9,656 nucleotides of DNA from Dehalococcoidia bacterium UBA2160 (GTDB lineage Bacteria > Chloroflexota > Dehalococcoidia > Lucifugimonadales > UBA1123): assembly GCA_002328865.1 (NCBI GenBank), contig DCWO01000051.1, forward strand, positions 439 through 10,094. Reading direction: 5' to 3'. Positions 1 through 6,254 of the stretch are shown here, piece by piece. A program made the translations under genes and the position numbers. Positions within the stretch are counted from its first letter, which is position 1. Every line of letters starts with the position of its first letter. The notes under the pieces are model-generated. The model did not search any database. It saw nothing but the letters and a program-made list of their open reading frames with translations, and was not told the DNA's origin.

Positions 1-47
1 CACCGACCAGGTGAGTAGTGACCTCATAGGAGCCTGGCTATAGGTCC

Positions 48-59
48 CCTCGCAGTCCT
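48..59 (+). repeat. Left sub-terminal inverted repeat of the IS element
   Basis: The sequence CCTCGCAGTCCT is the exact reverse complement of 1299-1310. The match stops on both sides (60 does not pair with 1298, nor 47 with 1311), so it is a clean 12-bp repeat. It lies 53 bases upstream of the transposase start codon. Confidence 0.85.
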
Positions 60-100
60 GTCCACTCTCCCAGTCGACTGGAACTTAATCCATCGAGCGT

Positions 101-108
101 GAGGAGGT
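101..108 (+). promoter_or_regulatory. Shine-Dalgarno site fixing the GTG start of the transposase
   Basis: GAGGAGGT lies four bases before GTG at 113, a near-perfect anti-SD match. It supports the GTG start even though no ATG is available there. Confidence 0.7.
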
Positions 109-112
109 CGCA

Positions 113-1189
113 GTGACAAGTAATGAGGCGGTTGGTGAAGCCAAAGTCATTGTTGGGGTCGATACACACAGAGATGAACACGTGGCCGTCGCTATTGACC
201 GTCTCGGCGCTCGGTTGGGTGAGCACCGGCTGCCGACCACCCTCAAGGGCTACGAATGTCTGGATCGCTGGGCAGCCGGACTGGCGGAGACAATTGTCTA
301 CGGCGTTGAAGGCACCGGTTCTTATGGTGCAGGATTAACTCGGCACCTGGCCGGTCGCGGACGCACCGTCATCGAGGTCAATCGACCCGACAGGTCCACT
401 CGCCGGAGATTGGGGAAGAGTGACGCCGTCGATGCCGAGATGGCAGCACGAGCCGTCCTGGCTGGGGTCGCCAAGGACTGTCCCAAGTCCGGTCAAGACA
501 ACGTAGAGATGATCCGGATGCTCAAGATCGTCAAGGACTCGGCGATCAAGGCTCGCACCCAGACCATCAACCAGATGAAGGCTCTCATAGTGACAGCACC
601 TGCCGAACTGAGGGACAAATTATCCGGGCTCAGTGTCCGTAGGCTCACCGCTTGCTGCGCCAGGTTCCGCCCGGGTGAGCTGGTGTCGCCCCTGGCAGCA
701 GCCAAGCATGCCCTCAGGTTACTGGCTCGTCGTCACTGCCAGCTGACCTCCGAGATAGAAGGCGTCGAAAGTGAACTTGTCCAGCTCACTACCCAGACCG
801 CTCCAGCATTGGTCGAAGTCTTCGGAATTGGCCCTGACACCGCGGCCACACTCCTGGTCACCGCAGGGAGCAATCCTGAGCGACTGAGGTCTGAAGCTGC
901 ATTCGCTGCTCTATGCGGAGTGAACCCAATCCCTGCCTCTTCGGGTATGACCAACCGGCATCGACTCAATCGCGGAGGTGATCGCCAGGCGAATTCTGCA
1001 CTCTATCGCATCGTCCTAGTGCGCCTCTGCCACCACGAGCCAACGCAGGAGTACATGAGCCGTCGGATCGGCGAAGGAAGAACAAAACCGGAGGTCATCC
1101 GCTGCCTCAAACGCTACGTTGCTCGTCAGGTCTTTGCCATCCTCCGCGACATGGGACGGAGGAACCTCGCCATACCGGCAGCTGCTTGA
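113..1189 (+). CDS. IS110-family transposase (DEDD recombinase, IS1111 subgroup)
   Basis: This 358-aa protein catalyses cut-and-paste-like movement of its own element through a circular intermediate, using a RuvC-like DEDD site and a C-terminal serine. Visible acidic residues are D17 (GVDTHRDEH), E66 (YGVEGTGSYG), and D104 and D107 (KSDAVDAE), in the order expected for the N-terminal DEDD domain. The middle (about 140-230) is helical. A helix-hairpin-helix stretch, VFGIGPDTAATLL, follows at 236-248. The C-terminal transposase-20 domain contains NPIPASSGM (271-279) and the basic RHRLNRGGDRQAN; S277 is the likely catalytic serine. Length is normal for the family and no frame disruption is seen. 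The GTG start is supported by GAGGAGGT at 101-108; an ATG-started reading in another frame at 123 is a shadow. The protein is probably functional. Confidence 0.95.
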   Translation: MTSNEAVGEAKVIVGVDTHRDEHVAVAIDRLGARLGEHRLPTTLKGYECLDRWAAGLAETIVYGVEGTGSYGAGLTRHLAGRGRTVIEVNRPDRSTRRRLGKSDAVDAEMAARAVLAGVAKDCPKSGQDNVEMIRMLKIVKDSAIKARTQTINQMKALIVTAPAELRDKLSGLSVRRLTACCARFRPGELVSPLAAAKHALRLLARRHCQLTSEIEGVESELVQLTTQTAPALVEVFGIGPDTAATLLVTAGSNPERLRSEAAFAALCGVNPIPASSGMTNRHRLNRGGDRQANSALYRIVLVRLCHHEPTQEYMSRRIGEGRTKPEVIRCLKRYVARQVFAILRDMGRRNLAIPAAA

Positions 1190-1298
1190 CATCTATAGGA
1201 GCATCATTTTCGCTGGACAACAACAATTGAAGGCTCCAGGGATTGACACACCCATGCTGATGTGATACTTGTTCCGAAGCTAAATCTGAGCGCCGCAA
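1190..1298 (+). ncRNA. Candidate bridge (guide) RNA region of the IS element
   Basis: This is the non-coding stretch between the transposase stop codon and the right sub-terminal repeat, where IS1111-type elements are known to encode their bridge RNA. In support, CTATAGGAGC (1193-1202) and AGGCTCC (1231-1237) can form a stem through GGAGC/GCTCC, and both strings match, directly or as reverse complement, sequence at the left edge of the element (25-44). No RNA boundary or covariation can be shown from one sequence, and the region is short for a complete bridge RNA, so the transcript may extend into the end of the coding region or past the repeat. Confidence 0.35.
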
Positions 1299-1310
1299 AG
1301 GACTGCGAGG
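1299..1310 (+). repeat. Right sub-terminal inverted repeat of the IS element
   Basis: AGGACTGCGAGG is the exact reverse complement of 48-59. It is immediately followed by the 12-bp palindrome CGAGTTAACTCG (1311-1322), and its last five bases (1306-1310) can also pair with 1326-1330 in an extended hairpin. Confidence 0.85.
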
Positions 1311-1405
1311 CGAGTTAACTCGACACCTCGGTCGCACGTATTGTTGTGGCGTTCTGGGTTTGAGTGTGGTAGGCTTGGCATCGAGAAAATTCGAATCAGA
1401 GTTTC

Positions 1406-1414
1406 AAGGAGGGG
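1406..1414 (+). promoter_or_regulatory. Shine-Dalgarno site deciding the start of the binding lipoprotein
   Basis: AAGGAGGGG ends five bases before ATG at 1420. An upstream in-frame GTG at 1360 would place this site inside the coding region and add 20 residues ahead of a perfectly good lipoprotein signal peptide, so 1420 is preferred. Confidence 0.75.
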
Positions 1415-1419
1415 ATTCG

Positions 1420-3465
1420 ATGGCAACTTCGTTAAAGATCAGCACCCGGCTGTTGCTGCTGGCAGTGGCGGTGAGCCTTGTGGGCTTGCTGGCGATTGCT
1501 TGTGGAGCGGACGACGAAGAGGATGCGGACGCACCGGCCGCCGCGCCTGCGCCTGCGCCAACAACGGCGCCTGCGGCGCCGGTCGCGCAGCCGACCAGGG
1601 CCCCGGCGCCCGCGCCGTCCGACATAGTCAGCGACATAACCCTCACGATGGGCGTTCGCGAGGTTAATCCGATGTTCGGCAGCGTCGAGGGGTGGATATA
1701 CGGTGGAGGCGTGGGTGGTGACCTGAGCTTCACCGACCATCTTCTGGTCCACGACGGCGTGGACCCGCTGGCGCCGTTCGCAGCCAAGGCGTGGAGCGTC
1801 AACGAAGCAGGGAACGAGCTTACCTTGACGATTCGGGACGACCTCAAGGTCAATACCCCTGCCGCTCTCGCGGGGCGGGACTTTGGTTACATAAAGGCTG
1901 CAGACGTTGCCTGGGACATGAACCAGCAGAACGCTGTCGTCAACCCCCAGCTCGGCGCCGCTATTGGCGCCCAGTTGGGAGCCACGTTCGCAGAGTGCAA
2001 AGCGGTGGACGAGTACACCGTGAAATGCCCGATGATAACCGACATCTTCTGGGGCATCCCGATCAGCGAGTTCGACATCAACGACACGAGCGTCACGCTC
2101 TTCAGCAAGACGGCCTACGACACATTGACCCCTGAAGAGATCGAGTTCCAGCCCATAGGCTCCGGCCCGTGGACCATGGGCGAATGGAAGCCAGAGGACC
2201 GGGGCACCATCCACGCTGTCCCCGACCACTGGAACGACCCTCCGCACATCGGCAGGTTCGTCGTCGTTCAGGTCCCCGATACGACGAGCCGCATGGCGAT
2301 GATGCAGACCGGCGAGATGGACCTCGGAAATATCGACTTTGGCAAGTTCAGGGAGCTTGAAGCCGCAGGGCTCAAGTTCTTCCAGACGATGTCCGATCGC
2401 GACACGATGACGTTGAGCAACATCTGGCCGGGCCAGCTCTGGACCGACCTCAACGCCAAGACCGGGGATGCCTTGGAGCCATGGTTGTCCCCCGTGTATG
2501 AGCAGGACTACGCGTGGATCGGCTGCCCGTGGGGAGACAAGTGCCCCTACGACGACACGGACAACCCATCGGGGATGTCCGACATGGAGCAGGCGCGCCT
2601 GGTGCGGTGGGGGCTCTCTCACGCCATCGACCGCCAGGGAATCGTGGATGTCCTCCAGGCAGGTTTGGGCACCCCCATCTACCAGGAGCTGATGGGTCCG
2701 TTGTTCCCGGGCTGGAGGCCTGAGCGCACGGTCACCGCGGCCATGGTGAAGGCAACCCACGAGAAGTACAGCGGACCAAGCACGACCCAGGCGGCGGACG
2801 TACTCGGCCCTGGGACGGACTGGATAGAGTTCACAGAGTACGATGATGCCGCTGAGCCGAACTACGAGTGGCCCTGGTTGATCCCCACAGATATGGCTGA
2901 GGCCAATCGCCTGCTGGATCTGGCCGGATACCCGAAGGGATCGGACGGCATCCGGTTCGAGATCAAGATGAACAAGTACAACTGCGAGACGGGTGCCGTT
3001 TGCCTGGAGCAGGCCGACGCGGTTGCCGCGGGTTGGGAAGAGCTTGGCGTTAGGACCACGTTGCTCACCGAGGAGTATGGCGCGGTGGTCGTTCCTCGAA
3101 TGAGAGACCGCACGCAGCCTTGGCCCGTTGTCAAGAACTGCAGCGTCGAGACGGCCAACTATCCCTTCGACTGGCCTCCTCCCTCCGCGGACAGCACGTT
3201 CAGCCGGCCAGCTTGGGGCTGCGCCTTCGAGAACAGGTTCCTGGACTACATGTACATGGAGATCAATGGTGAGAGGGACAAGGCCAAGCGCGAGGACCTT
3301 CACCTGGACATGGTCGACTACTACTACTACTGGCAGCTCTACAGCGGCATGGTCCAACCGCCTCGAGGGGTAGCTGGCAACCCTGAGACGGTCGCATCCT
3401 GGAACTCGCGTTCCACCGCAGCGGGGTTCTGGGGTAGGCCCCAGCACATCGTTCCCGTAGAATAG
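1420..3465 (+). CDS. ABC transporter substrate-binding lipoprotein, family 5 (peptide/solute type)
   Basis: This 681-aa lipoprotein captures a solute outside the membrane and delivers it to the permeases encoded just downstream. Residues 1-27 are a signal peptide (basic ISTR, then a Leu/Val/Ala-rich core) ending in a slightly degenerate lipobox, AIAC, with C28 as the lipidated residue. Residues about 37-66 are an Ala/Pro-rich linker that tethers the domain. The rest reads as an SBP_bac_5 fold: VHDGVDPLAPFAAKAWSVNE, a GSGPW motif after FQPI, and a helix RLVRWGLSHAID typical of the family. It is somewhat longer than E. coli DppA/OppA. Besides C28 there are exactly eight cysteines in four close pairs (193/203, 369/375, 522/528, 574/601), suggesting disulfides. 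The downstream permeases confirm the role; the substrate cannot be read from sequence (peptide, nickel and sugar importers share this family). Confidence 0.92.
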   Translation: MATSLKISTRLLLLAVAVSLVGLLAIACGADDEEDADAPAAAPAPAPTTAPAAPVAQPTRAPAPAPSDIVSDITLTMGVREVNPMFGSVEGWIYGGGVGGDLSFTDHLLVHDGVDPLAPFAAKAWSVNEAGNELTLTIRDDLKVNTPAALAGRDFGYIKAADVAWDMNQQNAVVNPQLGAAIGAQLGATFAECKAVDEYTVKCPMITDIFWGIPISEFDINDTSVTLFSKTAYDTLTPEEIEFQPIGSGPWTMGEWKPEDRGTIHAVPDHWNDPPHIGRFVVVQVPDTTSRMAMMQTGEMDLGNIDFGKFRELEAAGLKFFQTMSDRDTMTLSNIWPGQLWTDLNAKTGDALEPWLSPVYEQDYAWIGCPWGDKCPYDDTDNPSGMSDMEQARLVRWGLSHAIDRQGIVDVLQAGLGTPIYQELMGPLFPGWRPERTVTAAMVKATHEKYSGPSTTQAADVLGPGTDWIEFTEYDDAAEPNYEWPWLIPTDMAEANRLLDLAGYPKGSDGIRFEIKMNKYNCETGAVCLEQADAVAAGWEELGVRTTLLTEEYGAVVVPRMRDRTQPWPVVKNCSVETANYPFDWPPPSADSTFSRPAWGCAFENRFLDYMYMEINGERDKAKREDLHLDMVDYYYYWQLYSGMVQPPRGVAGNPETVASWNSRSTAAGFWGRPQHIVPVE

Positions 3466-3476
3466 GAAGAATCTAC

Positions 3477-3507
3477 AGAGGAGAGGGAGACGGGGCCCCT
3501 CTCCTCT
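3477..3507 (+). terminator. Stem-loop 1 after the binding-protein gene (terminator/attenuator-like)
   Basis: Bases 3477-3487 pair perfectly with 3497-3507 (11 bp, AGAGGAGAGGG against CCCTCTCCTCT), closing a nine-base loop. It starts 12 bases after the stop codon. No clear U-run follows, so it could act as a 3' stabiliser or partial terminator rather than a classical intrinsic terminator. Confidence 0.6.
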
Positions 3508-3517
3508 TCGTGCTCTA

Positions 3518-3553
3518 ACATCGCAGGGCGGCTCAACGAACGCCCTGCGATGT
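3518..3553 (+). terminator. Stem-loop 2 between the binding protein and permeases
   Basis: Bases 3518-3530 (ACATCGCAGGGCG) pair perfectly with 3541-3553 (CGCCCTGCGATGT), a 13-bp stem with a ten-base loop. The following TGTGTGTC is U-rich but interrupted. Together with the first hairpin it would protect the upstream mRNA from 3' decay and reduce read-through into the permease genes, a known way to make binding protein in excess over permease. Confidence 0.65.
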
Positions 3554-3618
3554 GTGTGTCCCCGAGATGAGGCCGTGAGGCCACGCCCAAGCCTGATAAA
3601 GAGGTCGTTGCTGGCGCC

Positions 3619-4578
3619 ATGACGCGATTCTTGCTCAGAAGAGCCTTCTCGATCTTTATCTCCCTTATTGGGGCCACTGTGATCATATTCACCTTGACCA
3701 GATTCGGCCCCGATCCGGTGGACCTCTACCTGGGAGACACCCAAGTTGAGGTCACTGAAGAATACATCGACATGATACGGGCGTACCTGGGCGTGGATAA
3801 ATCGTTGCCGGAACAGTACGGCTTATGGGTTTGGCATATTCTTAGGTTCGACATGGGCGAGTCCATAGGCAGCCATAGGCAAGTCAGCGAGATAATCCGC
3901 GACCACATCACCGTGACTCTGCAGCTGGCGATGGGCGCGTGGATATTTGCCGTTACCGTCGGAGTCAGCATGGGGGTTTTGTCGGCGGTCAAACGCGCTA
4001 CATTCTGGGACTACTTCGGCCGGACGTTCGCGCTGTGCGGACAGGCGCTCCCCCAGTTCTGGACCGGCGTCATGGCGATACTGCTGTTCGCCGTGTGGCT
4101 CGGTTGGTTTCCCGCCGGCACCCTCGGCGAACGGGAGGGGTTTCCGCTGGCGTGGGACAACTTAGAACACTGGATACTGCCATGCATCGTTCTGGGATGG
4201 CCGGCATCGGCGGGCATCATGCGCCTGACACGCTCCTCGATGCTCGAGACGCTCGATTCGGAGTACATCAAGCTGGCCCGCGCCAAGGGTGTGGGCAACC
4301 AGACCATCATATGGAAGCACGGCCTGCGAAATGCCGTTATCCCACCGTTGACGTCGGCTTTGGTTCTCCTCGCCGATTATATGAATGGCGCGTTGGTCAT
4401 AGAGATAATCTTCTCATTGCCCGGAATAGGCACCGTCGCCCTCAATCAGGCGGTCTATGACAATGACTGGCCGCTCCTGGCGGGCACCGTGCTCGTCTTT
4501 ATGGGCATTTACGTCAGCTTCGCGTTCATTGCGGATATTGCATACGCGTTCATCGATCCCCGGATCCGGTACTCGTAG
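3619..4578 (+). CDS. ABC transporter permease, DppB/OppB type
   Basis: This 319-aa inner-membrane subunit forms half of the translocation channel of a peptide-type importer. The start MTRFLLRRAF followed by a transmembrane segment (about 8-28) is typical of DppB/OppB. A periplasmic segment follows (about 30-95, including RAYLGVDKSLPEQYGLWV), then five more membrane segments. The EAA coupling loop that docks the ATPase lies at about 215-240 (EYIKLARAKGVGNQTIIWKH), and FSLPGIG (265-271) and the terminal DPRIRYS are family signatures. Length is normal. Only a distant GAGG (3601-3604) precedes the ATG, so initiation may be weak. The stop codon lies 12 bases before the next permease, so the two are co-transcribed. 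The substrate is unknown; the DppB name denotes family, not specificity. Confidence 0.93.
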   Translation: MTRFLLRRAFSIFISLIGATVIIFTLTRFGPDPVDLYLGDTQVEVTEEYIDMIRAYLGVDKSLPEQYGLWVWHILRFDMGESIGSHRQVSEIIRDHITVTLQLAMGAWIFAVTVGVSMGVLSAVKRATFWDYFGRTFALCGQALPQFWTGVMAILLFAVWLGWFPAGTLGEREGFPLAWDNLEHWILPCIVLGWPASAGIMRLTRSSMLETLDSEYIKLARAKGVGNQTIIWKHGLRNAVIPPLTSALVLLADYMNGALVIEIIFSLPGIGTVALNQAVYDNDWPLLAGTVLVFMGIYVSFAFIADIAYAFIDPRIRYS

Positions 4579-4590
4579 GGTATAACCGAT

Positions 4591-5532
4591 ATGCAACAGA
4601 GTCAGATAGAAAGAGACCTCCTGGGAATCCGGGACCGTCCGCCCGTAATCGGCGGGATCGTGGCCGCATGGAAGTTCACGAGACGCTATCCCACTTTGCC
4701 CATGCTCATACTGGCCATCCTCATATCGATAGGTATATTCGCTCCCGTGCTCGCCCCACACGACTCGAGAGCCGGCGGCATCCGTGATCGGCATCTTCCT
4801 CCAGCGTGGGCAGTCCTTGATGACGGTTATACGGTCAAGGTCGGCGATAGGGACCATATCCTCGGTACCGACCACGCCGGACGTGACGTCATGTCCCGCC
4901 TCTTCTTTGGCGCACGTATTTCGTTGGTGGTAGCCGCCATCGCGCTGACTAGCGGCTTCGTGGTGGGCACCACCATGGGCATTACCAGCGGTTACGCCGG
5001 AGGATGGTGGGACGAAATCGTAACCAGGACGGTCGACATATTTGCGGCGCTTCCGTTCCTGATGATGGCGCTCGTGGCCACGATGATGTTCGGGCAGAGC
5101 CTCCGATTGCTTCTGGCGTTGATGGCGTTACTCGCATGGGTCCCGTTCGTGAGGGTGACTCGAAGCCAAACGCTGGTCATAAAAAACGAGCCGTACGTGG
5201 ACTTGGCCCGCGTTGCGGGGGCATCTCTCCCGCGGATTATCCTGCGGCACATACTGCCCGGCGTGCTAAGCACAGCGGTCGTGATAGCGACGTTAAGTGT
5301 CGGCTCGCTGATCCTGGCGGAAGCGGCATTGAGCTTCCTCGGGGCAGGAGTCCCTTCGCCAACGCCCACTTGGGGCGCCATGGTCCAGGAAGGTAGAAAC
5401 TACCTCACCACAGCCTGGTGGCCAACCTTCTTCCCTGGCGTGGCCATTTTCATGACTGTGATGTCGCTGAACTTCACCGGAGACTGGCTCCGGGATCGGC
5501 TGGATCCGCGCCTCAGGCAGATTATGGACTAG
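4591..5532 (+). CDS. ABC transporter permease, DppC/OppC type
   Basis: This 313-aa protein is the second channel subunit of the importer. It has a cytoplasmic N-terminus (about 1-35), a first membrane helix (about 36-55, LPMLILAILISIGIFAPVLA), a periplasmic loop, then the DppC signature LGTDHAGRDVMSRLFFGARI (91-110) and further helices. The EAA loop is at about 200-225 (EPYVDLARVAGASLPRIILR). The C-terminal GDWLRDRLDPRLRQIMD is also typical of the family. A weak AGGG (4577-4580) overlapping the stop codon of the preceding gene suggests translational coupling. Dipeptide-type operons normally continue with two ATPase genes; here none follows and the next sequence is a fragment of another DppC-type gene. 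The EAA-coding bases 5191-5213 are repeated exactly at 5660-5682. Confidence 0.93.
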   Translation: MQQSQIERDLLGIRDRPPVIGGIVAAWKFTRRYPTLPMLILAILISIGIFAPVLAPHDSRAGGIRDRHLPPAWAVLDDGYTVKVGDRDHILGTDHAGRDVMSRLFFGARISLVVAAIALTSGFVVGTTMGITSGYAGGWWDEIVTRTVDIFAALPFLMMALVATMMFGQSLRLLLALMALLAWVPFVRVTRSQTLVIKNEPYVDLARVAGASLPRIILRHILPGVLSTAVVIATLSVGSLILAEAALSFLGAGVPSPTPTWGAMVQEGRNYLTTAWWPTFFPGVAIFMTVMSLNFTGDWLRDRLDPRLRQIMD

Positions 5533-5599
5533 AGAACCCAAGCAGCCGCTAGATCCGCTGGCCTGGCATCTAAGTTCTTCAGGAACTGGAACGCCGTGA

Positions 5600-5722
5600 T
5601 TGTCCACGGCGGCCGCCGTCATGCTGATCCGCAGCCATACCCTGGCATCCAGTAGCGCGCCGTACGTGGACTTGGCCCGCGTGACCGGCGTGTCGTATAC
5701 CACGATTATGTCGCGTCATAAT
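5600..5722 (+). pseudogene. Fragment of a second DppC-type permease (EAA-loop remnant)
   Basis: In the frame starting at 5600 the translation contains RSHTLASSSAPYVDLARVTG, then VSYTTIMSRH. This aligns without gaps to RSQTLVIKNEPYVDLARVAG and ASLPRIILRH of the intact permease (residues 191-220): the Arg-Ser-x-Thr-Leu, Pro-Tyr-Val-Asp-Leu-Ala-Arg-Val, Gly and Arg-His positions are conserved. At the DNA level 5660-5682 is identical to 5191-5213 over 23 bases. The similarity stops on both sides: a TGA lies in frame directly upstream (5597-5599), and no membrane segments or signature motifs surround it. It is too short to be a permease, so it is most simply a decayed relic of a duplicated or neighbouring importer gene. 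A reading frame continues to 5857 but makes no recognisable protein and overlaps the opposite-strand gene. Confidence 0.6.
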
Positions 5723-5726
5723 CGTG
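5701..5726. repeat. 10-bp perfect inverted repeat (stem-loop)
   Basis: CACGATTATG (5701-5710) and CATAATCGTG (5717-5726) are exact reverse complements separated by six bases. It lies downstream of the two plus-strand permeases and about 67 bases beyond the stop codon of the minus-strand gene, between convergent units, so a bidirectional terminator role is possible. There is no U-run on either side. Confidence 0.5.
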
Positions 5727-5792
5727 CGATGTGTGACGGACCCGACAGTGATCATCGCCGCCCTTGCCAAACTCCAGGCACCTTGGCTAACC

Positions 5793-6254
5793 TCAGAAGT
5801 CCCTGTATCGCAAAGCCCGATACAGGTAGAACGTTGCGGCCACGGCATTCGCGCTGACCACCGCCGCGGTCATCATCTTCGTGAGCATGTCGCTGGTGGA
5901 TATGACCGGTATCCTGTATACCCCGCCGAACAAGGCATTGTACGTTTCGACTTCCCAAATCTCGAAGACCAGCCAAGTGCTCATCACGGTTATTCCCATG
6001 GTCAGAAAAACCGCGAGCAAGTGCGCCCTGCCCGAGCTCTCTGTGTTCCACCATGCCAACGCCGCCCCCAGGGCTGCCGGCCCCCCTGCCATCGCCGCAT
6101 GCACCAGGAAGAACGAAGCCGAGTCCGAATCAGGTGTCGGAACAGAATCCCTTATTATCGCCCACGAGCCGAAGCCGAGTACGGTCGCCAAGAACAACCC
6201 GAAAAATCCGCGGGCCAACAGGATCATCAGCAGGTCATAACTCAATATTCGCAA
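5793..6254 (-). CDS. Small integral membrane protein, unrecognised family
   Basis: I do not recognise this 153-aa protein. It is predicted to have four hydrophobic helices, at roughly residues 5-32 (LLMILLARGFFGLFLATVLG), 44-69 (SFFLVHAAMAGGPAALGAAL), 75-100 (HLLAVFLTMGITVMSTWLVF) and 120-147 (KMMTAAVVSANAVAATFYLY). A short soluble loop (WEVETYNALFGGVYRIPVIS) lies between helices 3 and 4, and the C-terminus is basic (RALRYRDF). The TTG start at 6254 is supported by AAGGAA (6266-6261 on the minus strand) six bases upstream; an ATG at codon 10 is an alternative but would clip the first helix. It points away from the protease gene and towards the permeases, so it is not part of either operon. 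The hydrophobic pattern and the ribosome-binding site favour a real gene; the plus-strand frames across it look like shadows. Confidence 0.7.
   Translation of the reverse strand: MRILSYDLLMILLARGFFGLFLATVLGFGSWAIIRDSVPTPDSDSASFFLVHAAMAGGPAALGAALAWWNTESSGRAHLLAVFLTMGITVMSTWLVFEIWEVETYNALFGGVYRIPVISTSDMLTKMMTAAVVSANAVAATFYLYRALRYRDF
5803..5825 (-). other. Stem-loop inside the 3' end of the membrane-protein gene
   Basis: CTGTATCG (5803-5810) and CGATACAG (5818-5825) are exact reverse complements with a seven-base loop, ending ten bases before the stop codon. It encodes part of the basic C-terminal tail, so it may be only a coding by-product (two similar Tyr-Arg codon runs), or it may contribute to mRNA 3' structure. 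Confidence 0.3.

Larger units (their letters stand above)
41..1313 (+). mobile_element. IS110-family (IS1111-type) insertion sequence, apparently complete
   Basis: The element consists of one full-length DEDD transposase gene bracketed by a perfect 12-bp inverted repeat, CCTCGCAGTCCT at 48-59 and its reverse complement at 1299-1310. Sub-terminal, rather than terminal, inverted repeats are the known hallmark of the IS1111 subgroup of IS110 elements; the true ends lie a few bases outside them and usually leave no target duplication. The outer limits given here (about 41 and 1313) are therefore estimates. The left non-coding part is short (about 50 bases from the repeat to the start codon) and the right one longer (about 110 bases from the stop codon to the repeat), which fits IS1111 elements, where the guide (bridge) RNA is encoded at the right end. 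The element lies directly upstream of the ABC importer locus in the same orientation. Confidence 0.8.

Noticed and set aside
1360..1419. Upstream GTG start extending the binding protein by 20 residues
   Set aside because: The extension would put charged residues before the signal peptide and swallow the strong AAGGAGGGG site five bases before ATG 1420.
1432..3744. A 770-residue open frame on the minus strand opposite the binding-protein gene
   Set aside because: It is exactly antisense to a well-supported family-5 binding protein in a GC-rich gene. Its translation is rich in Arg, Val, Gly and His, with no recognisable domain, and it covers the intergenic hairpins as if they were coding. This is a codon-bias shadow.
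5573..5609. Small hairpins after the DppC-type gene (AGTTC/GAACT at 5573-5577/5583-5587; CCGTG/CACGG at 5594-5598/5605-5609) as a terminator
   Set aside because: The stems are only five base pairs and have no U-run, which is within chance expectation.
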